A DNA stretch of 64,000 nucleotides from Bacteroidota bacterium (GTDB lineage: Bacteria; Bacteroidota; Bacteroidia; Chitinophagales; BACL12), in the NCBI GenBank assembly GCA_016706255.1, contig JADJJZ010000003.1, positions 523,501 to 587,500 on the forward strand, read 5' to 3'. The position numbers and the translations under genes are program-made. Shown here in pieces: positions 34,327 to 43,524 of this stretch; the first letter of the stretch is position 1; every line of letters starts with the position of its first letter. The notes beneath the pieces were generated by a model, which was given only the letters and a program-made list of their open reading frames with translations, ran no database searches and was not told where the DNA came from.

Positions 34327-34587
34327 GAGTTTCAATTTTAAGTTAAAATTGGGGAACTGTTTCCTAAAAAACAACTACTAATGTGCGAAATCTTAGTTTT
34401 TTTATGTGAATCGATAATTTGGCTTAGTAAAGAAAATTTTGTTATAGTGAAGCACTTTGGCTTTTGACAAGTGTCTCAATTTAATTGGGTGCAAGCTATA
34501 TGCTTTTTCAAACCAATTTCAACACCATTGCGCAATTTTAAGTAATATCACTCCATTTGAAATTTAATTTCAGTAATCATAAATAAA

Positions 34588-35979
34588 TTACATTTTTACA
34601 AAACTTTGTATTGCAAATTCACTGCTGTTATTATTGTGTAACATCAAATAATATAGGCCGGTGGGGAGGTTTTGTATCTCAAGCTTCGTTGAGTATAATT
34701 TTCCACCTTCCTGCAATTTCCCTTCTGCAGAAATAATTGTATAATTTTCAAAATCGCCTGTTGCTGAAATATATAAATAGGTGTTGGCAGGATTTGGAAA
34801 AGTGATTAGATTTAATTGTGATGTTTGTTGAACCGTTAAAGGTAATTCAACATTACATGTTATTTCCGTACTACTTTCAGTATTTAACGTTGCTGCAAAA
34901 TCCACCAACTCATTCCATATTTGAATATGACTATTATCGCTATTGGTTAAAACGATAATTCCGGTTTGCGTATCATCATTAAAATACATATCGGTTGAAA
35001 CGCCTGAATCGCCGCCGCTATGGCCCCACCAGGTGCCCTCGTCGTAATAATTATACCAGACTAATCCTTGGGTAGGATCAATTAAAGGAATTTGTGATGA
35101 ACGAATTAATTCAATCGTTTCAGGCTGTAATAATTGAACACCATTAAAGCTTCCATTATCCATATTCATCCATAAAAATTTTGCAAGCGACAAGGCAGTG
35201 GTACGCAATTGTCCGTCAGGATAATCCGGGTAACCATATAATCCATAATCGAAATAGGCATCCCCAATATAATCATAAGGATGTGCAATTAAATTGGTAT
35301 CTAATTCACTTAAAAACCATCCGGTATTCGACATACACAATGGTTCAAAAATATTTTCATTACAATATTCATTAAATGGTTTACCGGAAAATAATTCAAC
35401 CATATAACCTAACAATGCAATGCCCTCATTACAATAATTGTATTGCGTGTTCGGAGCGTAGGTGTAAAAATTATCTTCTGCATAATAATAGGGGCCACCC
35501 GCTTCAAAATAACCCTGCATAAATTCTCCTAATGGCAATGTTGCGTCACCGGGAACATAAACGGTATCGAGTATATTCCAATTGTCGCGCATAGCTGCAC
35601 TGTGTGTGAGCAGTTGTCGCATAGTGATAATTGAATCAGGGAAGGCGGGGTGATATATTTCAAATGGTAAATGGGCATTAATATTATCATCTAATTCAAA
35701 ATAACCATCTTCAAATAATTGCATAATTGCAGTACAGGTGATAGTTTTGGAAATAGATGCGAGCATATAAATGGTGTTGGTATCAACAATAGCGCCGGTA
35801 GCTAAATTTGCTGTTCCGTAATTGCCAACCCAGGCTAGTTTATTATCTTTAATAATAACCGCACTTACACCCGGCACATGTTTACTTTCCATTTGGTCGG
35901 TGATAAATATATCTATCGCAGATTGTGTTTTTGCAACGATACTGACGCAGGTCAAAAAAACTAGTAAATTCCATTTCAT
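34588..35979 (-). CDS. T9SS-secreted beta-lactamase-fold serine hydrolase
   Basis: The 463-residue protein has a signal peptide (cleavage near AKT-QS) and a class C beta-lactamase/DD-peptidase-like domain at about 20-370. The active-site SxxK is SISK (75-78), YxN is YCN (182-184), and the third motif HSGG is at 320-323. The last 80 residues are a T9SS sorting domain (FPNPANTYLYIS, GLYYLMLHNNN). Such enzymes are often esterases or peptidases rather than true beta-lactamases. The substrate cannot be deduced. The gene stands alone. Confidence 0.85.
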   Translation of the reverse strand: MKWNLLVFLTCVSIVAKTQSAIDIFITDQMESKHVPGVSAVIIKDNKLAWVGNYGTANLATGAIVDTNTIYMLASISKTITCTAIMQLFEDGYFELDDNINAHLPFEIYHPAFPDSIITMRQLLTHSAAMRDNWNILDTVYVPGDATLPLGEFMQGYFEAGGPYYYAEDNFYTYAPNTQYNYCNEGIALLGYMVELFSGKPFNEYCNENIFEPLCMSNTGWFLSELDTNLIAHPYDYIGDAYFDYGLYGYPDYPDGQLRTTALSLAKFLWMNMDNGSFNGVQLLQPETIELIRSSQIPLIDPTQGLVWYNYYDEGTWWGHSGGDSGVSTDMYFNDDTQTGIIVLTNSDNSHIQIWNELVDFAATLNTESSTEITCNVELPLTVQQTSQLNLITFPNPANTYLYISATGDFENYTIISAEGKLQEGGKLYSTKLEIQNLPTGLYYLMLHNNNSSEFAIQSFVKM

Positions 35980-36140
35980 AGTATAAATTTATGAAAGGAC
36001 GATGAAAAGGAGAAAAAATTAGCAAATGTTATGGAAATTACTGCCATTACAATATGGCTTATTGGCAATAATAAAAAGCAACGACTGAAGGGGCAGGAAA
36101 AAAAGAATCGGGAAATAAATGTTTCCCGATTCAAAAAAAA

Positions 36141-36587
36141 TTACTTCGTAATCGGACTATTTGCGTCGCACATTGGCGGACAAAGATTTGAGCCGGTGCG
36201 GGCTGCGGAATAAATTGTTTCGGTATTGTCTAAACCATCGTCGTTTATACCTACAACAATTGATAAAGGTGCACCAACCGAATCTTGTGCAAAATACATG
36301 CGATACGCAGATGTATTTGGATTGTTGGCAGCAATATTATTCATCGATTCCAATTCGCTGGCTTCAATTCTTATTCCTGTTACAGGTGAATCGGCAGCAG
36401 CAGCACTGTTGCGATAATTTCTGATGTTTGTACGCGCTTCTTCCTGTGAAACAGATTTTGCTTGTCCGTTTGCAGCAGGACTAAACGGTGCAAGCGACAT
36501 ACATAAAATTGCTGAAGGGATAATAGTACTTATTGTAAGAATTACAATAAGTCGTTTGTAAATTCTAATCTTTTGAGTTGCTTCCAT
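36141..36587 (-). CDS. Hypothetical protein with N-terminal membrane anchor
   Basis: The 148-residue protein has one hydrophobic stretch at about 13-33 (LIVILTISTIIPSAILCMSL) that could be a signal anchor. A soluble region follows with an EEARTNIRNY helix, ESELESMNNIAANNPNTSAYRMYFAQD and a CPPMC cysteine pair near the C terminus. No family is recognised. It is divergent from the TPR gene, with 90 bases between starts. Confidence 0.65.
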   Translation of the reverse strand: MEATQKIRIYKRLIVILTISTIIPSAILCMSLAPFSPAANGQAKSVSQEEARTNIRNYRNSAAAADSPVTGIRIEASELESMNNIAANNPNTSAYRMYFAQDSVGAPLSIVVGINDDGLDNTETIYSAARTGSNLCPPMCDANSPITK

Positions 36588-36677
36588 AAATGTGTATGTT
36601 TGTATTAGTTTGCGATAAAGTTAGTAATCTTTCCCTTACAACAGCTTTTTTATAAACACACAAGCAGCAGTTTTAAT

Positions 36678-38531
36678 ATGTATAAACATTTAAAAGGACA
36701 AAGCCTCCTCGCTTTGCTTATTTTAGTTCAGTTTTACGCATTTGCGAGCAGTGAAAGTGCTAGTGCAATTACATCGCCCGAAGAACACATTTCCTTACCT
36801 CCTGTTGATAAAACGGATATCTTGACCAAGTTGAAGTCTGCCAAAACAGATATCCAAAAAATAAACTGTTATAATGAATTAGCTACATTTTATATCGACT
36901 GGGAAGCCGATGCATCGGTTGCAGATAGTTTGTTAAGTGAAGGAATAGCCCTGGCTGAAATGTCGTATAACAATAATTTATTGTTGCATGCGTATGCTAA
37001 TTATTTAATTGTAATAGATGATTATAATTATGCAAAAAAGGCAGAAACAATAATTGAAAAACTGAATGCTTTAGGCGGACAGTTTAATAAACCGGAAGAC
37101 AATTGGAAGTGTAAATATGCATTAGCAAAAGGATATCAGTTGATATTTAAAATGGAATCGGCCCGTGATTATGCTTATCAGGCGCTTACATTAGCTATTC
37201 AGTCAAAAGACCCTGCCACCATTGTTGAAACACATTTAACGCTAGGCGATATTCAACAGAAAATGAATAATAATGTGGAAGCCATCCGCAATTATCTGGA
37301 TGCGCTAACTATAGCAGAAGCCGAACAAAATGTTATTCTGCGCATGGATTGTTACCATCGTTTATCCAATTTTTATAATCTGATAAAAGCTTATGATAAA
37401 TCGATACAATATAAGCTGAAGGAAATTCATTTATCGGAAATAGATGAACACCCTGATTCGATTCGGATAATGACGTTGAAATTTGATTTGGAGGTAATTG
37501 CATTTAATAACCGTACGGTAAATGAAAAACAGTTGTATAACATATTGGATTTTGCCGAACGCCATCATGTCGAAAAACTTAATAAATTCGGGATGGTAGC
37601 TTTTAGAAATCATTTAATCAAACAAAATGATTTCGCGCAATTATATACATTATTTAATACTGAATTTCCGGAAGAATTGGAACGAATCAAAATAAATGAT
37701 ACTACCACTTATTATCGTTTAAATGCATTATTTAAGGAATATAAAGGTGAACCCGATTCAGCCGGCTATTATTTTGATAAGGCTGCACAACGAATAAATA
37801 CATCCAGCGATAAATTGCGCAAATCGAGTTTTTACCTGAGGTATGGCGATTTTTTTCAACGCCATAACCAACCCGAAAAAGCCATTGAGCAATACCGCAG
37901 CGCTTATTTACTGGCTTCCTCAATGCCTTATTACGAATTTATGTTGGAAGCATCTGATAAGTTAGAATCAATTTTTGTAGGTGTGGGCGATTATACTAAT
38001 GCCTATAAGTATGGCAACATAAACCGCAATATTGCTGATAGTTTATCGAATATGGTTAAGAAAGAAGAATTACAATTGCTTGAAATAGAAAATGAAGAAG
38101 TATTGCGCGAACAACGCACTGTTAAAGCAGAAGAAGAAACCAGACGAAGAAATAATATTCAATACACAGCGATTACTATTTTAATTGCCACAGCATTTTT
38201 ATTGTTGCTGATTTTGGGCGGATTTAATGTGCACGCTTCACTCATCAGAATGGTGGGATTTATTTGTTTTATTTTCTTCTTTGAATTTTTGATATTATTA
38301 TTTGACACGTGGATACATCACCTCACCCATGGTGAACCCTGGAAAATACTTGCAATTAAAATTTTATTAATGGCCGGACTTGTCCCGCTGCATCACATGA
38401 TTGAAAAACGAGTGACACATTATTTAATTAATAATAAATTCAACTGGAAACAAAATCGCTGGTTTAACTTCAAAAAGCCGGTTCAGGCTGCTCCGGAAGT
38501 TCCGGTTGTGCAAGATGATGAGGTGGTTTAG
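36678..38531 (+). CDS. Exported TPR-repeat protein with C-terminal transmembrane region, no output domain
   Basis: The 617-residue protein has a signal peptide (hydrophobic 9-25), then about ten TPR-like repeats from 45 to 440 (for example LALGD-type blocks with YRSAYLLASS). A coiled-coil follows at about 445-485 (KEELQLLEIENEEVLREQRTVKAEEET), then three or four membrane helices at about 490-580. TPR-coiled-coil-TM proteins in Bacteroidota usually end in a histidine-kinase or DNA-binding domain; this one ends in membrane helices and a charged tail (FNWKQNRWFNFKK). It could be a partner-dependent sensor or scaffold. Confidence 0.75.
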   Translation: MYKHLKGQSLLALLILVQFYAFASSESASAITSPEEHISLPPVDKTDILTKLKSAKTDIQKINCYNELATFYIDWEADASVADSLLSEGIALAEMSYNNNLLLHAYANYLIVIDDYNYAKKAETIIEKLNALGGQFNKPEDNWKCKYALAKGYQLIFKMESARDYAYQALTLAIQSKDPATIVETHLTLGDIQQKMNNNVEAIRNYLDALTIAEAEQNVILRMDCYHRLSNFYNLIKAYDKSIQYKLKEIHLSEIDEHPDSIRIMTLKFDLEVIAFNNRTVNEKQLYNILDFAERHHVEKLNKFGMVAFRNHLIKQNDFAQLYTLFNTEFPEELERIKINDTTTYYRLNALFKEYKGEPDSAGYYFDKAAQRINTSSDKLRKSSFYLRYGDFFQRHNQPEKAIEQYRSAYLLASSMPYYEFMLEASDKLESIFVGVGDYTNAYKYGNINRNIADSLSNMVKKEELQLLEIENEEVLREQRTVKAEEETRRRNNIQYTAITILIATAFLLLLILGGFNVHASLIRMVGFICFIFFFEFLILLFDTWIHHLTHGEPWKILAIKILLMAGLVPLHHMIEKRVTHYLINNKFNWKQNRWFNFKKPVQAAPEVPVVQDDEVV

Positions 38532-38579
38532 TTCTAAAAATTTATTTTCATTTAATGAACCGTAAATTCATTTTTTGTG

Positions 38580-38690
38580 AGCTCAAAGCGCTTTCGGCTC
38601 AATAAAATCACTTTTTGAGCTCAATAAGTGGTTTTTTTGAACTCGAAAACCCAGTTATTGAGCTTGAAATAGGTATTTGTAAACAATTAA
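38580..38690. repeat. GAGCTC-type short imperfect repeats
   Basis: Several copies of TTGAGCTCAA or TTGAGCTT/TGAACTCGA appear between 38580 and 38670, including the perfect palindrome TTGAGCTCAA at 38615-38624. No gene or terminator is evident. Confidence 0.4.
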
Positions 38691-38731
38691 TAACGGTGGA
38701 CGCACTTAAAGAACGCGCTAATATTTAATCC

Positions 38732-39328
38732 TCACGGTTTATTAAACCGCCGTTTAAATTTATATAAAATACCCGCTTTAAATACAAAATCGAGAGAGGT
38801 AGCATCTACATATAAATCTTCTTTATAAGCCGGTGTATAATTATACCGTGCACTTAAACCAAAATGTAAAAACATGGTTTTGCTGAGTACATAACCAAAA
38901 TTATAACCCAGTTCGCCACCCATTTTGTAAGTATAAGTTGAGTCGCCGATAATTACGCCGTTATACATATTTAAATCAAAATAATTCAGCCATTTGTAGG
39001 TGCTCATGGTTACACTTTCGGCATTGGTGGCAAACATAAATCCGCTTGGAGTTATGGTTACGTAACTTAATCCGGTAATTAAATATGCTTCGTTTAATCC
39101 ATCAATATTTTTATAATCTAAACCAATATTGTAGTTCATTGGTAATGGAATAAAATTGATGGGTTTAGAAAAATACATTTCTGCACCTAATGCATGTGAT
39201 AAATCTGCTTCATAAACATTGTCGGATAAAAACTGAGCGCTGTTGGTGCCGCGCAGACTAATAAATTGTGCTGATGCCACTAACTGACAACCAATAAATA
39301 GGAGTAGGAGGAGTTTTTTTAAATGCAT
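38732..39328 (-). CDS. Exported beta-barrel-like protein of unknown function
   Basis: The 198-residue protein has a signal peptide (MHLKKLLLLLFIGCQLVASA). The mature part has alternating hydrophobic/aromatic beta-strands, GELGYNFGYVLSKTMFLHFGLSARYNY and a C-terminal FVFKAGILYKF, as in small outer-membrane barrels. It lies 23 bases downstream of the zinc-ribbon protein gene on the same strand, so they are probably one operon. No family is recognised with confidence. Confidence 0.7.
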   Translation of the reverse strand: MHLKKLLLLLFIGCQLVASAQFISLRGTNSAQFLSDNVYEADLSHALGAEMYFSKPINFIPLPMNYNIGLDYKNIDGLNEAYLITGLSYVTITPSGFMFATNAESVTMSTYKWLNYFDLNMYNGVIIGDSTYTYKMGGELGYNFGYVLSKTMFLHFGLSARYNYTPAYKEDLYVDATSLDFVFKAGILYKFKRRFNKP

Positions 39329-39351
39329 AATATTAAAACGTAAAACCAGGT

Positions 39352-39972
39352 TCAGGTATTGTTTTTAAATTTCCAGATAACGGAGCGCAGGGCAATTAGT
39401 AAATAACCTAGGAGAATATATTCTAAAAAGCGAATACCCAATACGGCAAACATATTTATTTGTTTCACCGGATTTCCCATTTGGTCGAAGCAGGTAAAAT
39501 CCTGTTGAATAATTGTTGTTCCAGGCATGGGGTTCGAAATGTTTTCATCGCGGCTCAAACTGCTGCCATCGGTGCAAAAACACATTTCGACGGGTTTGTT
39601 ATAAATGATATTTCCGGGTTGATCGACAGTAGCGCCTATTAATGCAAAAAAGCTCAAGCCGATTGCACGCGTAAAGCTTCCCGGATTTTCGGGTTTGCGC
39701 AATGGTGCAATTCCGAATCCAATAACACCTAAAACAAGTAATATTATACTTGCCACACCTTCCAACGTTGCCACAGCAATAAATGAACCGATTAATGCAA
39801 AAAGGACACCTGCAATGCATGCAACAATAATGATAATCCAAGCCCATGCGGGAATTCGTTTCCAAATGCTGTTGGGTTTATTGGCGGGAATGCCCATTAT
39901 TTCGGCACCACAATACCGACAATGTTTAAAATCGTCGGGATTATCTTTTTGGCAATGTGTGCAGGTTTTCAT
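39352..39972 (-). CDS. Zinc-ribbon membrane protein
   Basis: A TTG nine bases upstream is in frame, but the ATG at 39972 fits the zinc-ribbon N terminus (MKTCTHCQKDNPDDFKHCRYCG). The two CxxC knuckles bind zinc in the cytoplasm. Three to four membrane helices follow (IPAWAWIIIIVACIAGVLF, VASIILLVLGVIG, GLSFFALIGAT, FAVLGIRFLEYILLGYLL). Between them is a loop with CFCTDGSS. Function unknown; zinc-ribbon membrane proteins often regulate or assemble complexes. Confidence 0.7.
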   Translation of the reverse strand: MKTCTHCQKDNPDDFKHCRYCGAEIMGIPANKPNSIWKRIPAWAWIIIIVACIAGVLFALIGSFIAVATLEGVASIILLVLGVIGFGIAPLRKPENPGSFTRAIGLSFFALIGATVDQPGNIIYNKPVEMCFCTDGSSLSRDENISNPMPGTTIIQQDFTCFDQMGNPVKQINMFAVLGIRFLEYILLGYLLIALRSVIWKFKNNT

Positions 39973-40144
39973 ACGCTGCAAGATACTGATTTTTACATTT
40001 TTGGCTATTTATTGCTTTGGGTTAACGGATTGAGTGATGAACATGGAAACTCATAAAGTAGCGTATAAGACGAACCCGCGTGAGGGATTGCAGCGGAAAC
40101 CCCCTTTGTCCGCCTCGGAAAAGGGGTTGCAGCGGAAAGCCCGA

Positions 40145-40261
40145 CCCTATAGTAGATTAATAATTTGCGGGGGCAAATTATTAATCACTATAGGGGCACG
40201 CCCAACGTATTCAGTTCATTTGCGGGGGCAAATTATTAATCTACTATAGGGGCACGCCCAA
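40145..40261. repeat. Long inverted/direct repeat, hairpin-forming intergenic element
   Basis: The 24-base arm 40145-40168 (CCCTATAGTAGATTAATAAT..) is exactly complementary to 40228-40251 and, with one bulge, to 40173-40195. The two right-hand copies are direct repeats flanked by GGGGCACGCCCA. The nearer pair forms a hairpin with a four-base loop. Upstream, 40078-40140 has two copies of GGATTGCAGCGGAAA-like units. No gene occurs from 39982 to 40317. Confidence 0.8.
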
Positions 40262-40284
40262 ATTTTAAGTATGCAACCTGATAG

Positions 40285-40311
40285 TTGAATATTTGAAATG
40301 TATTACCTTTG
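40285..40311 (+). promoter_or_regulatory. Promoter with -7 element TACCTTTG near the ATG
   Basis: TTG at 40285-40287 and TACCTTTG at 40304-40311 are separated by 16 bases. Only six bases separate the -7 element from the ATG at 40318, so the mRNA is leaderless or nearly so. Confidence 0.6.
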
Positions 40312-40317
40312 CACCCG

Positions 40318-40647
40318 ATGGAACCTACACATCAACAGGAGCAAGAGGAACAGGAATACCACCCGAATATGTTTTGGGAGGGATTTTTTTATTTGAGCTT
40401 TTTCATTTTTGCCAATATTGTGCTCATTCCTTACACGCCGAAAAAATTGTCGTTTTTGTCGTTTAACGGGTATTATCCGCTTGCGATGATTACTTATGGT
40501 TTGGGCGGTTTGTTTGCGGGGATGCTGGTGTTCAGACTGGTAAAAAATGCACCTACGTGGGTTAAGTTTGCGATTGTTGCGGTAATTTATGCTACCATTT
40601 TGTATTATCTGGTTGATAATATTGAGCGATTTATGATTCCGGATTAA
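40318..40647 (+). CDS. Small membrane protein (three TM helices)
   Basis: The ORF could start at a TTG at 40309, but that lies in the promoter; ATG 40318 is used. The 109-residue protein has an acidic Gln/Glu-rich N terminus and three hydrophobic segments (about 20-38, 52-75, 82-100; GFFYLSFFIFANIVLIPY, YPLAMITYGLGGLFAGMLVF, FAIVAVIYATILYYLV). No family is recognised. Confidence 0.7.
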   Translation: MEPTHQQEQEEQEYHPNMFWEGFFYLSFFIFANIVLIPYTPKKLSFLSFNGYYPLAMITYGLGGLFAGMLVFRLVKNAPTWVKFAIVAVIYATILYYLVDNIERFMIPD

Positions 40648-40780
40648 GCATTCACGGGATTTCAGCGCGTTTTTCCTCTACTTTTTGCAATATTGGTAAC
40701 CTGTAAGTCAGGAAATTATCTTTCTGTAAAAAATGTTCGTATTTGTGGCATAAGAATTACGAATCTGCCATTCCTTTTTT

Positions 40781-40788
40781 TACCTTTG
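40781..40788 (+). promoter_or_regulatory. -7 promoter element TACCTTTG of gltA
   Basis: TACCTTTG lies 45 bases upstream of the gltA ATG at 40834. The -33 TTG was not placed at normal spacing. Confidence 0.5.
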
Positions 40789-40833
40789 TCTACAATATTT
40801 TTTTAATCTGAAAAGCACAATTTGACCAAAATT

Positions 40834-42120
40834 ATGTCTGATAAAGCGTTCATTAAACTCGGCGAAAAGGAAGTTGAGTTACCTATTTTCGTAGGCACCG
40901 AAGGAGAAGAGTCGATAGACATTAATAAACTCCGCGATTTAACCGGCTATGTTACCCTCGATAGTGGTTACAAAAACACAGGCGCTACTAAAAGCAGCAT
41001 TACGTTTTTAGATGGTGAGCTGGGTATTTTGCGTTACCGCGGATACCCGATTGAGCAACTTGCTGAAAAGTCGAACTTTATGGAAGTGGCTTACCTGTTG
41101 TTATATGGTGAACTGCCGACAAATGATCAATTTGTAAACTTTACAGATAGAATTACGCATCATACCCTGGTTCATGAAGATGTGAAGCAATTTTTTGATG
41201 GTTTCCCATCCAATGCGCATCCAATGGGTCAGTTATGTTCACTGATGTGCACGCTGAGTTCATTTTACCCGGATTCATTAAATCCGAACATGAGCAAAGA
41301 GGCGACTGATTTAACCATTATTCGCATTTTGGCAAAAATGGCTACTGTTGTTTCATGGATTCATAAAAAATCGGTTGGTCATCCAATCATGTATCCGCAA
41401 AATAAATACGATTATGTAAGCAACTTCCTGTATATGACTTTTGGTATGCGTACTGAAGATTATGTGCCGGATCCGGTTGTTGTGGATGCTTTAGATAAAT
41501 TATTAATTCTGCATGCCGACCACGAACAAAACTGTTCAACATCTACAGTTCGTATGGTAGGTTCCAGTCAGGCAAATGCTTACGCAAGCGTTGCAGCAGG
41601 TGTTGCTGCTTTATGGGGGCCATTACACGGTGGTGCTAACCAGCAGGTAATTGAAATGCTGGAAATAATTAAAGCAGATGGTGGTAATGTTGCCAAATTT
41701 GTTGAAAAAGCAAAAGATAAAAACGATAATTTCCGCTTAATGGGATTTGGTCACCGCGTTTATAAAAACTTTGACCCGCGTGCAAAAATTATTAAAGTTG
41801 CGTGCGACAATGTTTTAAATAAATTAGGTGTGTTTGATCCGATTCTGGATATTGCAAAACAATTGGAAGAAGTTGCTTTGCGTGACGAATATTTTATTGA
41901 AAGAAAATTATATCCGAACGTAGACTTTTACAGCGGTATTATTTATCGCGCAATTGGTTTCCCAACCGAAATGTTTACAGTATTGTTTGCATTAGGTCGT
42001 TTACCGGGTTGGTTGTCACAATGGAAAGAAATGCGTGAAGCAAATGAACCAATTGGTCGTCCGCGCCAAATTTACACCGGACCAACCGTTCGCGATTATA
42101 CCAATATTGCAATTAGATAA
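40834..42120 (+). CDS. gltA: Citrate synthase
   Basis: The 428-residue enzyme condenses acetyl-CoA with oxaloacetate, the first step of the TCA cycle. The TTG at 40822 is in frame, but the ATG at 40834 (MSDKAFIKLG) is the better start. Type II (hexameric) features: YRGYPIEQLAEKSNFMEVAYLLL, the catalytic-site segments HEQNCSTSTVR, GPLHGGANQQV and MGFGHRVYKNFDPRA, and the C-terminal DFYSGI. A Rho-independent terminator follows its stop. Confidence 0.97.
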   Translation: MSDKAFIKLGEKEVELPIFVGTEGEESIDINKLRDLTGYVTLDSGYKNTGATKSSITFLDGELGILRYRGYPIEQLAEKSNFMEVAYLLLYGELPTNDQFVNFTDRITHHTLVHEDVKQFFDGFPSNAHPMGQLCSLMCTLSSFYPDSLNPNMSKEATDLTIIRILAKMATVVSWIHKKSVGHPIMYPQNKYDYVSNFLYMTFGMRTEDYVPDPVVVDALDKLLILHADHEQNCSTSTVRMVGSSQANAYASVAAGVAALWGPLHGGANQQVIEMLEIIKADGGNVAKFVEKAKDKNDNFRLMGFGHRVYKNFDPRAKIIKVACDNVLNKLGVFDPILDIAKQLEEVALRDEYFIERKLYPNVDFYSGIIYRAIGFPTEMFTVLFALGRLPGWLSQWKEMREANEPIGRPRQIYTGPTVRDYTNIAIR

Positions 42121-42140
42121 TTTTGATTTAGAAATAATAT

Positions 42141-42169
42141 AAAAGCTGCCTTTTCGGGCAGCTTTTTTT
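42141..42169 (+). terminator. Rho-independent terminator after gltA
   Basis: AAAAGCTGCC pairs with GGCAGCTTTT around TTTTCG and is followed by a T tract. It also lies beyond the 3' end of the convergent porin gene and may serve both. Confidence 0.85.
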
Positions 42170-42186
42170 ATGCAGTAAAATCTTAA

Positions 42187-43215
42187 TTAAAATGCAACCT
42201 GAAATTGCACCTGCATAACATCGTTTGTTTTTTGCACGGTTGCTTCTTCGCGAACAATATCGTAACCGATTTGAATTTTACATAGTTCACCAAATAAAAA
42301 ACTCGGACAAATAGTATATACATAAACGGCATTATCGGCAATTGCTTCGTTGGTGTCAAAATATTCGAAGCGTCCGGATAGTTGAATTTTTTTAGGAATT
42401 ACATCACCAATTAATTGCACATAATATCCGCCTTTATTAATGGTATCATCAACACCTTGCATGTATTCTGCACGAAGTGTAAATACCTTATATTGATACT
42501 CAGCTTCGAGTGCCCAGCGGTCGCGATTTTTATCTACATTTAAACTATCGCCCCATCGAGAAGAACCATTATAATAAGAACCGCCAATCCACATTTTTTG
42601 TATTGGAGAAACAATTACTCTGCCTGCAAATGCCTTGTCTTTGTTATTATCGAATTTATTAATTCCGCTTCCGTTAAATACACCTGCAGCATAATTTAAA
42701 TAAGGTTTATCATTTTTAGTTTTTAAAATTCCGGAAGCTTGAATACCAATATCGCGTGCATTTTGATTGCCAATAACATCTGCTCCGCGTGCACCGAGCG
42801 ATTCACTTAATATGGCGCGATTCACTGTTTCCATTTTTGTTTCAGAAGCAATAATATCATTTCCTAAAGGAACCAACATTTGCCCTGCACTCAATTTCAA
42901 CTGGTCACCTTTTAATTTATAAATAAAAATACCTTCCAGTAATTGTGGCGGAACACCACCTGCAAATTCAGCAAAAAAACGATAATCAATTTTAGCTGTC
43001 AATCCACCGGTTAAAGCAAGTCGCGCACGGCGAATATCGAAGCCACTTATTTTAGCGGTATCCGTAAAATATTGAAAACGTGGTTGTGTGTATCCGGTTA
43101 ATTTTAATTGTTTGCTGCTGACAATTTTATTGGTATCTGCTTTTGCTAATCCGGTTTGTGCAGAAAGGTATTGAATAAATAAAAATCCAATCAGGGCGAG
43201 TAATATTTTTTTCAT
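42187..43215 (-). CDS. OprP/OprO-type phosphate-selective porin
   Basis: The frame is open to 43281, but the ATG at 43215 gives a signal peptide (MKKILLALIGFLFIQYLSAQ), so that start is chosen. The 342-residue protein is a 16-18-strand outer-membrane barrel of the phosphate-selective porin O/P family. Typical segments are GFDIRRARLALTGGLTAKIDYRFFAEF, LLEGIFIYKL, LKLSAGQMLVPLG and the ending VQFQVAF with the C-terminal aromatic. It lets anions cross the outer membrane. Specificity for phosphate is a family assignment; no lysine ladder was checked. Confidence 0.85.
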   Translation of the reverse strand: MKKILLALIGFLFIQYLSAQTGLAKADTNKIVSSKQLKLTGYTQPRFQYFTDTAKISGFDIRRARLALTGGLTAKIDYRFFAEFAGGVPPQLLEGIFIYKLKGDQLKLSAGQMLVPLGNDIIASETKMETVNRAILSESLGARGADVIGNQNARDIGIQASGILKTKNDKPYLNYAAGVFNGSGINKFDNNKDKAFAGRVIVSPIQKMWIGGSYYNGSSRWGDSLNVDKNRDRWALEAEYQYKVFTLRAEYMQGVDDTINKGGYYVQLIGDVIPKKIQLSGRFEYFDTNEAIADNAVYVYTICPSFLFGELCKIQIGYDIVREEATVQKTNDVMQVQFQVAF

Positions 43216-43338
43216 TTTAGTGGGTTTTGGTAAAACTGATACCCGCAATATTAGGATTTTTAGTTTTGAATGGAATTTCAATTTACAGTTATTTTACGCT
43301 GTTTAAAATTGTTTTACACGCACCTTTGTAGTTTGTAA

Positions 43339-43450
43339 AAATAACAGCCATAACCGCAAAGTCGCCAAGGCCACAAAGCGACACGAAGATTTTTTTACAA
43401 TTTACTTAGCGTTACTTAGCGGCCTTTGAACCTTCGCGGTTTTGGCTGTT
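43339..43450. repeat. Imperfect inverted repeat (CCGCAAAG...CCTTCGCGG)
   Basis: AACAGCCATAACCGCAAAG at the left and CTTCGCGGTTTTGGCTGTT at the right pair imperfectly over about 110 bases. A family of CGCAAAG/CTTTGCG repeats of this sort is common in environmental genomes. Confidence 0.6.
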
Positions 43451-43524
43451 CTGGGAGAAATAAAAAATAAAAACTCTGAATTAAATTAATTTATTTAATT
43501 GAAGATATATGTTTTTTATAGTCT

